A DNA stretch of 64,000 nt from positions 1 through 64,000 of the forward strand of contig JALERL010000015.1 in NCBI GenBank assembly GCA_022764465.1, written 5' to 3'. Made by a program: the position numbers and the translations under genes. The stretch is from Lachnospiraceae bacterium. GTDB lineage: Bacteria; Bacillota; Clostridia; Lachnospirales; Lachnospiraceae. Below the pieces are notes generated by a model, which was given only the letters and a program-made list of their open reading frames with translations, was not told the DNA's origin and ran no database searches. Positions 36,038 through 45,501 of this stretch are shown here, piece by piece (the first letter of the stretch is position 1; every line of letters starts with the position of its first letter).

Positions 36038-36300
36038 GAAATACACCAATGAACCGGGAACAGCTTTTTCACTGGATCAATGAGGTCAGCTTCGCCGTCA
36101 ACGATATTACCCTTTATCTCGATACCCACCCGGAGGACGAGGAAGCGATCAGTTACTTCAATCACTACAGCGAAATGCGCCGGAAAGCATTAAGAACCTA
36201 TGAAGAACACTATGGACCACTTACGATCGATACCGCTTCCCCAACCGGGAACTGGTGCTGGGCGACCCAGAAATGGCCTTGGGAAGGAGGAAACTGTTAA
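36034..36300 (+). CDS. cotJB: Spore coat protein CotJB
   Basis: An 88-residue protein with LFHWINEVSFAVNDITLYLDTHPEDEEAISYFNHY and ending TGNWCWATQKWPWEGGNC, the CotJB signature. Part of the inner coat together with CotJA and CotJC. The stop shares a base with the cotJC start. Confidence 0.94.
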   Translation: MRNTPMNREQLFHWINEVSFAVNDITLYLDTHPEDEEAISYFNHYSEMRRKALRTYEEHYGPLTIDTASPTGNWCWATQKWPWEGGNC

Positions 36301-36908
36301 TGTGGAATTATGAAAAACGATTACAGTGCCCGGTCAACATCACACAGACCAATCCAAAGATCGCACAGGTCATTATCAGCCAGTTCGGCGGACCGGATGG
36401 TGAACTTGCAGCTTCCATGCGTTATCTCTCACAGCGTTACACGATGCCGGATAACCGCGTACAGGGACTGCTCACGGATATAGGCACCGAAGAACTTGGG
36501 CACCTGGAGATTGTGGGCGCAATCATCTATCAGCTGACAAAAAACCTCTCCGTCGAGGAGATCAAGGCTTCGGGCTTTGATAAATACTATGTCGACCACA
36601 CGCTTGCACTCTGGCCACAGGCTGCCGGCGGTATCCCGTTTAATGCCTGCGAGTTCCAGTCAAAAGGCGATGCCATCACCGATCTTTTTGAAAATATGGC
36701 TGCGGAACAGAAAGCACGCACAACCTATGATAACATTCTGCGTCTGGTAAAGGACGAAGAGATCGCAGGCCCGATCCGTTTCCTGCGTACCCGTGAAGTT
36801 GTCCACTTCCAGCGCTTTGGAGAAGCACTCAGTATCATACAGGATAGTCTGGATTCGAAAAACTTCTATGCATTTAACCCTTCTTTTGATAGATGTAACA
36901 AACGGTAA
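36300..36908 (+). CDS. cotJC: Spore coat protein CotJC, manganese catalase family
   Basis: A 202-residue ferritin-like protein with metal-binding helices IGTEELGHLEIVG, ENMAAEQKARTTYDNIL and REVVHFQRFGEAL. These give the dimanganese centre typical of manganese catalases, so CotJC may remove peroxide at the spore surface. GGAAGGAGG lies nine bases before the ATG, which overlaps cotJB by one base. Confidence 0.95.
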   Translation: MWNYEKRLQCPVNITQTNPKIAQVIISQFGGPDGELAASMRYLSQRYTMPDNRVQGLLTDIGTEELGHLEIVGAIIYQLTKNLSVEEIKASGFDKYYVDHTLALWPQAAGGIPFNACEFQSKGDAITDLFENMAAEQKARTTYDNILRLVKDEEIAGPIRFLRTREVVHFQRFGEALSIIQDSLDSKNFYAFNPSFDRCNKR

Positions 36909-36917
36909 AGACAGCAT

Positions 36918-36943
36918 GAGCCGGGTGCTTTTCCACCCGGCTC
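36918..36943. other. Hairpin between convergent cotJC and the 36963 gene
   Basis: GAGCCGGGTG / CACCCGGCTC, perfect 10-bp stem with six-base loop, ten bases after the cotJC stop and 20 bases past the end of the convergent gene. No strong T-run on either side, so a weak or factor-assisted terminator. Confidence 0.5.
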
Positions 36944-36962
36944 TCCTGATAATTATCCCATC

Positions 36963-38138
36963 TTATGATACGCCACACAGCTTATCGATCGACTCTAAGA
37001 TCTGTCGTACCTCCGGTATATCGGAACCGAATTCCTTCATCAGACCCTCAATCTCTTCCTTTTGTTCTAAGACCACATCCATATTGTATTCGATCCTGCT
37101 GCGAAGCTTCTGGCGGCGTTCGATCAGATTGTGCTTGATCTCTACCATCTCACGCTTATCCACTAAGGCATCCGCCTGATTCAGCCACACCTTCGGATCA
37201 TAGAGATTGAAATTACGCAGCATCCGAAGCAGCTTGCCGCTGAAATATTCCAGATCCTCGCTTGTACGCTCATACTTCTCACGTTCCCTGTTCGCTTCCA
37301 TATACTGTTCCCACAGATAATTCAGCTCATAGGAATTGTGTACATGGTATTTTTCACAGGCATAATCCACTGCATTCGTCGAATGCACGTACTTGATCTT
37401 CACCTTATTGAGCAGAGTAATTGCACGGTTCGTGTTATTCTCTGCCTTTTTGATCTCCGCCGTATTGTTCTGCATACGGATGTAAATCGCAGTTCCGGCA
37501 GCGCCTCCGGTAAAAAGCAGAATCATAAATAACAGTCTGGTGTCCATCTCAAAGCCCATCTGTAATACCAGAATCACTGCCATCAGGATAATTAGGACAC
37601 CAAACAGCACATAAGATAATCTGCGAAGCAGCTTCTGTTCCGACAAAAGTTCCCGCCTGTAATAGATCCATTCATTCTTCTCCCCATCGAGATACTGCAT
37701 ATCTTTTTTCACCAGTGCCTGATACCGTTCATTCTCCTGTAACGTCCGGATCGCAGATGTAATAATCTTCTCATCCTGCTGCATCTGGTTGTACTGGCTG
37801 TCTGTGATCTTTTTCGAGGTCTGTAAGTAATCATCCCTTGACTGGTTTAAAGTCAGGATATTCGACGCAGCATCCCGTAAAATTCCTGCTTCTTTTTCCG
37901 GCATCTCCTCAATCAGCTGGATATCCTTCAGATAAGAAGTCATCACACGGTACTCTGCCTTCTGTGCCTCTAACTCCTTGGCCGTCTCGATGATCTGCTC
38001 ACAATGATCTAATACATAGTGATGTACCTTGTGCTCGTCTTCCATTTCCTCCGGTGTGAGCACATCCTCCGTCACCTGCTCAAGAATCTCATCTATACTC
38101 TTTTGTTTCTTTTTCCATTTCCGCTTAAATAATTTCAT
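36963..38138 (-). CDS. Coiled-coil membrane protein, last gene of the Hsp70-like cassette
   Basis: A 391-residue protein of unknown family. It has a basic start, a helical coiled-coil region (about 12-165), two adjacent membrane helices (about 176-194 and 201-221) with a short loop, and a second long coiled coil (about 224-391). This gives a membrane-anchored hairpin with both ends likely in the cytoplasm. AGGAG lies eight bases before the ATG. It is 25 bases downstream of the TPR-like gene and ends the operon before the convergent cotJC. Confidence 0.8.
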   Translation of the reverse strand: MKLFKRKWKKKQKSIDEILEQVTEDVLTPEEMEDEHKVHHYVLDHCEQIIETAKELEAQKAEYRVMTSYLKDIQLIEEMPEKEAGILRDAASNILTLNQSRDDYLQTSKKITDSQYNQMQQDEKIITSAIRTLQENERYQALVKKDMQYLDGEKNEWIYYRRELLSEQKLLRRLSYVLFGVLIILMAVILVLQMGFEMDTRLLFMILLFTGGAAGTAIYIRMQNNTAEIKKAENNTNRAITLLNKVKIKYVHSTNAVDYACEKYHVHNSYELNYLWEQYMEANREREKYERTSEDLEYFSGKLLRMLRNFNLYDPKVWLNQADALVDKREMVEIKHNLIERRQKLRSRIEYNMDVVLEQKEEIEGLMKEFGSDIPEVRQILESIDKLCGVS

Positions 38139-38163
38139 CTATGTTCTCCTGTGCAGCCGGCCG

Positions 38164-38931
38164 TTACACCCGGCTGTATATTCTGTATCGTTCCTTCCAT
38201 ACCGGTATCCGTTCTCTGGAGATTCCGGTATTTTCCTGCGTTTCGATCGTATCAACCGCCTGCTGCAATCGTTCCATCACACCGCTTTTCCACTCCTTCG
38301 GCGGTTCATAATCACTGACCTGCTCCTTTTGGGATACACACTGCATGGCAAAGTAACGTTCCATCTCTGATTCCGGATTGTTGTTATATTCGTATGCCTT
38401 TTTAAAACATTCCGCCGCCTGTTCATACAAAAACATCTGGGCATTTGCGACTCCCATGTTATGCCAGATACTTCCCTTGTCAAGAGCCGACAATTCTCCA
38501 TCCGGGTATGATAGCAGCCGCCGGTAACACAGAATGCTTTTGACATACTGCTTATTTTTCAGACAACGGTCCGCATTGATCCGTTCCCGCTCTGCAGTAC
38601 TCTTGTTTTCTAATTCCGCGATCTGATGGATCAGTGTCAGCCGTTCCTTCTTCGAAAAATAACTACAGCCGCCGCTCAGTATTCCGATCTGCTCCGCAAG
38701 CGATGCATGATTCTCTCTTGCCTCCTCTAACTCTTTTGCAAGCTCTGTGCAGCCTAACTCCTCTTTTATCCACTGTATAAGTTCCTGACTACAGAAGTTA
38801 TCCCCGATCCGGTCTGTTTCATGACCCAGATAATAACAAAGTTCCTCTAAGGAATAGATATTCAGATCTGTGCCCTCAATATAATACGGCATAGCTGCTA
38901 TACCGGTCTGACATAAGATTAAATCGCCCAT
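38164..38931 (-). CDS. TPR-like helical protein of the Hsp70-like cassette
   Basis: A 255-residue soluble protein. The N-terminal part (about 1-75) starts GDLILCQTGIAAMPYYIEG and contains YSLEELCYYLGHETDRI; residues about 115-200 show TPR-like helix pairs (KNKQYVKSILCYRRLLSYP, then NMGVANAQMFLYEQAAECFKKAYEYN). AAGGAAGGTGATACG precedes the ATG. No function is known. It follows the Hsp70-like gene by 13 bases, so the two products likely act together. Confidence 0.8.
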   Translation of the reverse strand: MGDLILCQTGIAAMPYYIEGTDLNIYSLEELCYYLGHETDRIGDNFCSQELIQWIKEELGCTELAKELEEARENHASLAEQIGILSGGCSYFSKKERLTLIHQIAELENKSTAERERINADRCLKNKQYVKSILCYRRLLSYPDGELSALDKGSIWHNMGVANAQMFLYEQAAECFKKAYEYNNNPESEMERYFAMQCVSQKEQVSDYEPPKEWKSGVMERLQQAVDTIETQENTGISRERIPVWKERYRIYSRV

Positions 38932-38944
38932 CGTATCACCTTCC

Positions 38945-40177
38945 TTATAGTTTCATCAGATATTCCCACTTCTTATCGCTGCTGCGGCAGATCTCACCAA
39001 ATCCGAGATCCCGGATCTGTACACGCACCTCATGGTCAGATACCGGCTTAGCCTGTATCCGAAGCCTTGTCATACGGTCTTCCCGCTTTGGCAGATCGGT
39101 CAGTTCCAGTGTACTGATCTTCGCCTCTCTGCTGTCCGGTGCCTGTAACCAGAAGTCGATCTCGGTAGTACCGGATAAGAGGATCTCACATTCCCCCAGT
39201 TCCTCGTACCAGTTCTCACCTGCCTGGATCAGGGAATAAAATGCCAGTTCTCCGTGATCGGTCACCTTCAGGCTGACGTTCATCTTCATCTCATTTTCAC
39301 CCATATAGATGTATTTCCAGTCCAGTACCTCTCCACTGACCGATGCCGCATAAGACGCACCCTTCGAATAAATATTTTTTCCGGCAAATACCCTTCTTCC
39401 GTTGCACAGATAGCGGACGGATTCTTCCATCCAGTCACCGTCGAATCCGTCTCCGGTCAGATAGACCGCAGAAAGGATTTTTTTCCCGATCGCATCTTTT
39501 AAAACATCCAGAAATGCAATATCTTTTCTTCCGATCAAAGGTCCATAGTTCTTCCCATAGATCGTCACAAGCTGAGGTGTCGTCTTCTGATTGCGTTCCA
39601 TCGCAAAAAAGCGCAGATCCGTATGACTGTAATCAAACAGTACCGCATCATGCAGCCATAATTCCTGCTTCTGTGCCAGCGCGTAATAATAAAAGCTTTC
39701 TTTATGATCGATGACTAAAAAATGTCCCGGCATCATATCTAACTTCTCCATCACTGCAGAAAACAGCGTCATATTCTCCCGGTTTAAGGATTCCGTTGTA
39801 AGAACAAGCTGTTCGATCGAGACATTTGGATCGAGTCTTGCAGGGATCAGCAGCATTTTTTTCAAAAATAAGGCAAACAGTTCTACATAGGTATAGGTCT
39901 GCCCATCGACCGCAGCTGTTTCCTTATGTAATGCCCGTTCGTAAAGCTGATGCAGTACCGGCTCGCCTGCACCTTTTGCCATCAGTGCAGCTTCTTCTCC
40001 ATAGAACCACTGTCCGATCCCACTCCTTTTATATAGAAGCATCGGAATCTGGTAGACCTCACTTCCTGCAACCCGGCTTACCGTCTCCGGCTCTATCATA
40101 TCCGCTGCATAATAGCTTAACATCGCATATTCAGTTCCTATATCAAGTCCTACATACAGTTTCCGCTTCTCTGCCAC
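38945..40177 (-). CDS. Hsp70/actin-fold ATPase-like protein (DUF5716-type)
   Basis: About 410 residues. Residues 8-15 (YVGLDIGTE) are the phosphate-1 loop of Hsp70/actin-fold ATPases, D182 in VLFDYSHTDLRFF fits phosphate-2, VYLTGDGF (238-245) fits the adenosine motif and YSKGASYAA (270-278) matches the Hsp70 KGAAYYA region. The C-terminal part (about 300-410) is beta-rich, as in a substrate-binding domain, but shorter. The DUF5716 label is from memory. GTG start chosen because AAAGGAG lies five bases upstream. Likely a chaperone-like or cytoskeletal ATPase; substrate unknown. Confidence 0.8.
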   Translation of the reverse strand: MAEKRKLYVGLDIGTEYAMLSYYAADMIEPETVSRVAGSEVYQIPMLLYKRSGIGQWFYGEEAALMAKGAGEPVLHQLYERALHKETAAVDGQTYTYVELFALFLKKMLLIPARLDPNVSIEQLVLTTESLNRENMTLFSAVMEKLDMMPGHFLVIDHKESFYYYALAQKQELWLHDAVLFDYSHTDLRFFAMERNQKTTPQLVTIYGKNYGPLIGRKDIAFLDVLKDAIGKKILSAVYLTGDGFDGDWMEESVRYLCNGRRVFAGKNIYSKGASYAASVSGEVLDWKYIYMGENEMKMNVSLKVTDHGELAFYSLIQAGENWYEELGECEILLSGTTEIDFWLQAPDSREAKISTLELTDLPKREDRMTRLRIQAKPVSDHEVRVQIRDLGFGEICRSSDKKWEYLMKL

Positions 40178-40215
40178 GTCTGCTCCTTTCGGGATCTGAT
40201 TTTCTCCCGGCAAAA

Positions 40216-43200
40216 TTATAACATATGAAACAGCAGATCATTTAACCGTTCATGGCGGTCATACTGCCACATCATAGCTTCTAAGTCTGCTTCTTTTCCC
40301 ATTGTCTGCTCAAGCAGCATTGCATTGAGCTGCTCATAACGGTTCTTTGCGCTGTGATCACACACATGATGACAGGTCAGTCTGCCACTCTCTGTCACGT
40401 TTGTCTCATGCCCCTTATTCTCGGTAATATAATACTCCACCGATTCATCGATAAAGAGTATGAAATCCTTTACGAAAATACCTTCGAACATATCTGTCAT
40501 CTCTTCGGTGATAAATTCCCTGTCTCCGTTTTCATAACGGTAATGCAGCACCACACGCCTGCCCGGTGCTGTCCGGTATTCAAAAAATACCTTATCATAA
40601 AAATAGAACTGCTCCTGTACAGCTACCGGAAGCTTCTGATAGAATCCAAAATACAGTTTCCGGTCAACAAATTCACGCAAAAGCGGAAGCAGAACGGCTT
40701 CTTTTTCCTTCGTCCATTCCTCTTCGGCTACAACATAAGAAAGCAATGCCAGTTTTGCCACATCTGCCACTTCCTGTTCTTCGCAGACCATTTGCCGGAT
40801 ACCGGAAAAGATCTGTTCCGGCACAACCACCTGTTTTACCAGATGCAGATACGCAAAATAATTCAGGAATGCCTTCTGTACCAGATCGCTTCCACCATGC
40901 GCACAATAACTTGCATATACATCCTCTATGTGTTCTACAAATTCTGAGGTATAAAGCATCTGTACGATCAGACGTTCTTCTAATTCAAAGGCATCCACTT
41001 CAAAGGCAGTGCACGCCTGCCAGAGCCGGTACATACTCTTGGTTGTGCCGCCAAAATAATGAACCAGATAATCTAACATCATCACATCATACTTGCCCTG
41101 TAAAAAAACATAGGAAGTAAGTGAGATGAGAAAATCATCTTCTTCACCCTCACATGATACGATTGCATAACTGCAAAGCGGTACCAGTGCAGCCGGTTTT
41201 AACTGTCCGGCACCATAACGGTTGATGTACTGATACGCCAGTTCATACTGATGGCAGGCAATCAGCTGTTCCACGCAGTAGATCCTGTCATTTCTGCTGC
41301 AGTCTGTAACCGGTGCCGGCAGAAGATACGCTTCAAACAGTTCCGTTTCATCCAGGTGTTCCAAAAAGCGAAGCACCTGGGCATAGAGCGATGCCCGGTA
41401 TTCTTTTCTTAGTTTTTCACTTTTAATCAGCAACAGCAGGTAATCCTTATCCTCAGGCAAAAACATCGTACTCTTGTTACGATCTGCAAAATACTGAAGT
41501 AAAAATGCCGTTTCATATGGTGCATATGCAAGACACTTCCGGAAATAGGTACGTGCACGGATCAGCCGTTCTAACTGATAATTCATGCCCTTTACATACC
41601 GGTTGCCGGATGCATCTTCTAATACGATCACATAATCCTTCGTATAGACCTGAAAATATGCCTCTCCACGGATTACCGGTACAACCTGGATATCCTTAAG
41701 CTGCCAGTGGATCACATAGGCACGGACCGCCTGTCCGAATACCGTCATCTTACGCGTATATAAGATCTTCGCAAGGGATGGAACCAGTTCCTTTTTGATC
41801 ATGCCACGGTCTAATACCTCTGCATAGATCACCGCCAGATTATCATCCATATGTCCTTCCAGGATCTGTTCAACGGCAAACCGCTCCATAACCTCTCTGT
41901 AACTCTGGTAAATCTCAGGTTCTTCTTCCTTTCCTGCTATGATATTTACGAACAATGCTGCCTTCTGCTTATATGGCAGTGAGGTATCGTAGCGGAAATA
42001 CATCTGGATCATCTTTGGCATACGATGGATCTTTCTGCCATCCATCGACATCAGATATGCTTCATTGATCCCGGCAATCCGAAGATCCTTTTCGATTCCC
42101 GCCTCATACCAGCTATGGTATCTGGTGGAAAAGCGCTGCGTCCGCACCAGATACGAACAGATTGCCGCAAGCAGCTCATCCCCCGGATCATGGGCATATA
42201 CCTTCTCTAATACCTTATATAACAACGGCTCGAATGTCCGCACACTACCTAAAAGTCCAGGCACTGCCAGTGTAAGATCCTTCGTAAAGACCTCCTGCCT
42301 GCATGCCCAGTTTAAGACCTGTATTTCAAAGTCTCCCAATCTCGTTAAAAGATATGGATTCTGCCAGAAGATATAATAAGCTTCCAGATACAGAAAGGGA
42401 CTTGCAAAACCGTCACTGACCCTCTGCTCAATCGCCCTAATGCGTGATGCCGGATTCGTATGGAACTCTTCCTTTAAAAACAGACGGATCCAGAACAGCA
42501 TCGGATCTTCACTGTGCAGATGATAAATCTCTTCTACCTGTCTGCTCAGCCGGTCCACATACCCCGGTTCCCGCTCTGCTAATGTACACACATACAGATA
42601 ATATCCGTATAACGGTGTCTGTTTCTCCTTCTGATTCTTTTTAAAATCCGTCAGTATCCACTCCGCTTCCTGCCGCTGCCCGCTTAATAAAAATGCCTGT
42701 GCCCGCATCAGTTCATACCATGCCATATCAGCAGCATACGCCGCATCCTGTGGTATCAGTGATATCAGATGGTTTAATACCTGAAGGCTTCTCTTTGCAC
42801 ACATCGCAGTTCCGATCTTTTTTAAGCGGCAGTCGATATAAAGCTTCGTCAGTTCGATCTTCGCTTCCCGGATCTCTCTCGTATGTTCATCCGCGCGTCT
42901 TCCACTGCCCTGATAAACATAGACCGTCACTTCTTCCTTCTGGTAAGCATTTTCTAAAACCAGCCGTCCAAAGTTTTTCCCTGCATGCAGCTTCGCAGGA
43001 TCGATCAGATACTCGAGCTTACAGGTACTTCCTACGAAGTCCTCCGTCGTAAGCCTCTGCTTTAACAGTACTAAAAAGTCTGCATCCGAAGATACGGTTA
43101 TCTCTAAGTAACCCCACTGATTCTTGATCAGTGGAATTTCTTCCTTCTCTGTCTCAATGATTCCGGCAAATTCATATGCATTTTTCTTTGCATAAAAATG

Positions 43201-43773
43201 CACCGTTTCTTTTTTCCTGATGGAAACTAAGAACTCTTCCATTGCTGTCTTTGATCGCATTCCGCCGGATAATCCCTCATAAAGCATCCGCTCGGTAATC
43301 TCATCCCTGCGGATCAGATTCTTAAAGTTCCCGGATACAAACAGGTGGTAGGCCTCCTCATAATCTTCTCTTGCCAGATTCGCAAAATCAGACAGATTGC
43401 GGATTCTTCCGGTTGACATCTTCGGATAGAGGCGTACAACGGACACAACAAAAGAAAGGTTATATTCTCCCTGGTTACAGATAATGAAAAATTCTCCCTT
43501 TTGAATATCCCCTTCGATAAATCCTTCACTGTGAAATTGATAGCGAATCCTAATCTCATTCCCCTTAAACTGCGGTGTCAGACACTCCATATGCGGATTC
43601 GAAGAATATACCAGACCCTTGACAGCAGAATCCGTCTGACTGCTTATTACAAACTCCCCTGTATAGTCCTGACCTTCTAATACCTCAAGCTCTATCTTAT
43701 CCGTAGAAAGTGCGAGAACAGGTTCTTCATGTTCAAAACTCCCCATTGCCAGCTTCTGAATCCGTTTACGCAA
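40216..43773 (-). CDS. Giant solenoid protein (DUF5717-type), first gene of the Hsp70-like cassette
   Basis: A 1185-residue protein. It has an N-terminal beta-sandwich-like domain (about 18-115), a second beta domain (about 200-305), a very long alpha-helical solenoid (about 320-1040) rich in Tyr and Leu, and a beta-rich end (about 1075-1150). The DUF5717 label is from memory; no function is known. No signal peptide or membrane helix is apparent, so it is probably a cytoplasmic scaffold. The TTG at 43773 has AGGTGG four bases upstream; an ATG at residue 10 is an alternative. It leads the operon and is followed after 38 bases by the Hsp70-like gene. Confidence 0.85.
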   Translation of the reverse strand: MRKRIQKLAMGSFEHEEPVLALSTDKIELEVLEGQDYTGEFVISSQTDSAVKGLVYSSNPHMECLTPQFKGNEIRIRYQFHSEGFIEGDIQKGEFFIICNQGEYNLSFVVSVVRLYPKMSTGRIRNLSDFANLAREDYEEAYHLFVSGNFKNLIRRDEITERMLYEGLSGGMRSKTAMEEFLVSIRKKETVHFYAKKNAYEFAGIIETEKEEIPLIKNQWGYLEITVSSDADFLVLLKQRLTTEDFVGSTCKLEYLIDPAKLHAGKNFGRLVLENAYQKEEVTVYVYQGSGRRADEHTREIREAKIELTKLYIDCRLKKIGTAMCAKRSLQVLNHLISLIPQDAAYAADMAWYELMRAQAFLLSGQRQEAEWILTDFKKNQKEKQTPLYGYYLYVCTLAEREPGYVDRLSRQVEEIYHLHSEDPMLFWIRLFLKEEFHTNPASRIRAIEQRVSDGFASPFLYLEAYYIFWQNPYLLTRLGDFEIQVLNWACRQEVFTKDLTLAVPGLLGSVRTFEPLLYKVLEKVYAHDPGDELLAAICSYLVRTQRFSTRYHSWYEAGIEKDLRIAGINEAYLMSMDGRKIHRMPKMIQMYFRYDTSLPYKQKAALFVNIIAGKEEEPEIYQSYREVMERFAVEQILEGHMDDNLAVIYAEVLDRGMIKKELVPSLAKILYTRKMTVFGQAVRAYVIHWQLKDIQVVPVIRGEAYFQVYTKDYVIVLEDASGNRYVKGMNYQLERLIRARTYFRKCLAYAPYETAFLLQYFADRNKSTMFLPEDKDYLLLLIKSEKLRKEYRASLYAQVLRFLEHLDETELFEAYLLPAPVTDCSRNDRIYCVEQLIACHQYELAYQYINRYGAGQLKPAALVPLCSYAIVSCEGEEDDFLISLTSYVFLQGKYDVMMLDYLVHYFGGTTKSMYRLWQACTAFEVDAFELEERLIVQMLYTSEFVEHIEDVYASYCAHGGSDLVQKAFLNYFAYLHLVKQVVVPEQIFSGIRQMVCEEQEVADVAKLALLSYVVAEEEWTKEKEAVLLPLLREFVDRKLYFGFYQKLPVAVQEQFYFYDKVFFEYRTAPGRRVVLHYRYENGDREFITEEMTDMFEGIFVKDFILFIDESVEYYITENKGHETNVTESGRLTCHHVCDHSAKNRYEQLNAMLLEQTMGKEADLEAMMWQYDRHERLNDLLFHML

Positions 43774-43811
43774 AATTCCACCTGTTTCCCACCGGCATTC
43801 CCAACCGCCGG

Positions 43812-43870
43812 TTGCTTTTTCTTCTATTAAAGTTATAATAGATTATAAACTATTTTAGGGATTCATGCAA
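43812..43870. promoter_or_regulatory. Divergent overlapping promoters
   Basis: Minus strand: TTGCAT (43870-43865), 17 bases, TATAAT (43847-43842), toward the 1185-residue gene. Plus strand: TTGCTT (43812-43817), 16 bases, TATAAT (43834-43839), toward the aminotransferase. The two -10 boxes are only two bases apart, so the two units may compete for polymerase. Confidence 0.6.
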
Positions 43871-43943
43871 CCGGCATATCCCTTGTGAAATTATGAGAAC
43901 CCGGCTTGAAATATACCGGCTGAAAGAAAGGCATGGTTACGAT

Positions 43944-45047
43944 ATGATAAAAGCAAAGGAACATTTTCATGGCAGCGATCTTGAAAAAATTGAACAGATC
44001 TATGGTATTAAAAAGGAAGATATTGTAAGCTTTTCCGCAAATGTCAACCCACTGGGTGTCTCTCCACGGCTTCGTGAGACACTTGCAGAACACATCGATG
44101 CGATCACAACCTATCCGGACCGCGAATATACCTCACTTCGCAAATGCATGGCAGAATATGCAGGCACAGTACCGGAACACATTATCGTAGGAAACGGTTC
44201 TACCGAACTGATCTCTCTTCTCATCCAGATCAGGCATCCAAAAAGGGCAATGATCCTTGGGCCGACCTACTCCGAATACGAACGTGAGATCACACTAGAA
44301 GGCGGCACAACACTCTACTATCCCCTGCGTGAGGAGGATGACTTCCGGTTAGATGTTTCTGACTTTTCCTCGCATTTAAACGAGCAGATCGATCTTCTTG
44401 TACTCTGCAACCCGAACAATCCGACTTCTTCGTGTATCACGAACCGGCAGATGCGGCAGATCTTAGATGTCTGCAAGCAGTATGACATCTTCGTTATGGT
44501 AGATGAGACTTATGTCGAATTTGCTCCGGAAGTAGAAAAGATCACTTCCATTCCGCTTACCCACTACTATAACAATATTCTGATCCTGCGTGGCACTTCT
44601 AAGTTCTTTGCTGCACCGGGACTGCGTCTTGGCTATGCCATCACCGGTAATCAGGATCTGATTCAAACCATAAACACCAGAAAAAATCCATGGATGATCA
44701 ACTCCCTTGCAGCGATCGCAGGCGAGATCATGTTCCGGGACAGCGACTATATCAGACAGACGAAAGAACTGATCTCTTCGGAACGCGCACGTTTATATGA
44801 GCTGTTTGACAAACATCCGGCCTTTCAGGCCTATCCACCATCCGGCAACTTTATGCTGCTTCGTATCCTGCGTGATGATCTGACCTCACAGGATCTGTTT
44901 GATGCCGCTATCCGGCAGAATATGATGATCCGTGACTGTTCGACATTTCCGTTCTTAGACGACCACTATATCCGTTTCTGCTTCATGAATCCGGAAGATA
45001 ATACAAGACTTGCGCAATGTCTTTTTGATCAGGTCAAAGAAAAATAG
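43944..45047 (+). CDS. PLP-dependent class I/II aminotransferase, CobD/HisC-like
   Basis: About 367 residues: SANVNPLG near the start, VGNGSTELI, CNPNNPTSSCI, VDETYVEF and the PLP-Lys motif RGTSKFFAAPGLRLGYAI. It groups with threonine-phosphate decarboxylase and histidinol-phosphate aminotransferase; no cobalamin or histidine genes are nearby to decide. The ATG at 43944 (MIKAKEHFHGSD) fits family N-termini; one upstream ATG at 43893 is in frame but has no ribosome site. Confidence 0.85.
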   Translation: MIKAKEHFHGSDLEKIEQIYGIKKEDIVSFSANVNPLGVSPRLRETLAEHIDAITTYPDREYTSLRKCMAEYAGTVPEHIIVGNGSTELISLLIQIRHPKRAMILGPTYSEYEREITLEGGTTLYYPLREEDDFRLDVSDFSSHLNEQIDLLVLCNPNNPTSSCITNRQMRQILDVCKQYDIFVMVDETYVEFAPEVEKITSIPLTHYYNNILILRGTSKFFAAPGLRLGYAITGNQDLIQTINTRKNPWMINSLAAIAGEIMFRDSDYIRQTKELISSERARLYELFDKHPAFQAYPPSGNFMLLRILRDDLTSQDLFDAAIRQNMMIRDCSTFPFLDDHYIRFCFMNPEDNTRLAQCLFDQVKEK

Positions 45048-45057
45048 CAGATTTCTC

Positions 45058-45110
45058 TTGACAAAATCGTCCGCTCGTATTATTGTATTACTTAGGTAGT
45101 ACAACAATAC
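45058..45110 (+). promoter_or_regulatory. GntR-ABC operon promoter and operator
   Basis: TTGACA (45058-45063), 17 bases, TATTGT (45081-45086). The near-palindrome TTGTATTACT / AGTACAACAA (45083-45107), centred just downstream, is the size of a GntR/YtrA operator, and it would block transcription of the operon. Suggests autorepression. Confidence 0.6.
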
Positions 45111-45129
45111 AATAGAAAGAGGTGAAACT

Positions 45130-45501
45130 ATGCCGTGGAATCTTACATCAGACAGACCGATTTTTATCCAGATCATCGAACGGATCCAGATGGACATTAT
45201 CTCCGGCACTTACCAGCCGGGCGAAAAGCTGCCATCGGTTCGTGAACTTGCCAGTATTGCTGCCGTGAATCCAAACACGATGCAGAAGGCATTAACCGAA
45301 CTCGAAAGGACAGGTCTTGTCTATTCACAGCGCACCAGTGGTCGATTTATAACGGAGGACACAAAAATGATCGAAGATTTAAAATCCAGTCTTGCACAGG
45401 AGAAAATAACAGAATTCTTTGAAAGCATGCACAATTTAGGATTTAAAAAAGAAGAAACACTTTCTTTAATCGAAAACTGCATCAAGGGGGATGAAAAATG
45501 A
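45130..45501 (+). CDS. GntR family regulator, YtrA subfamily
   Basis: A 123-residue protein with a GntR winged helix (about 10-75: GEKLPSVRELASIAAVNPNTMQKALTELERTGLVYSQRTSGRFI) and a short C-terminal helix for dimerisation, which is the YtrA layout. AAAGAGGTG precedes the ATG. It shares four bases with the ABC ATPase gene and probably represses this operon. Confidence 0.92.
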   Translation: MPWNLTSDRPIFIQIIERIQMDIISGTYQPGEKLPSVRELASIAAVNPNTMQKALTELERTGLVYSQRTSGRFITEDTKMIEDLKSSLAQEKITEFFESMHNLGFKKEETLSLIENCIKGDEK

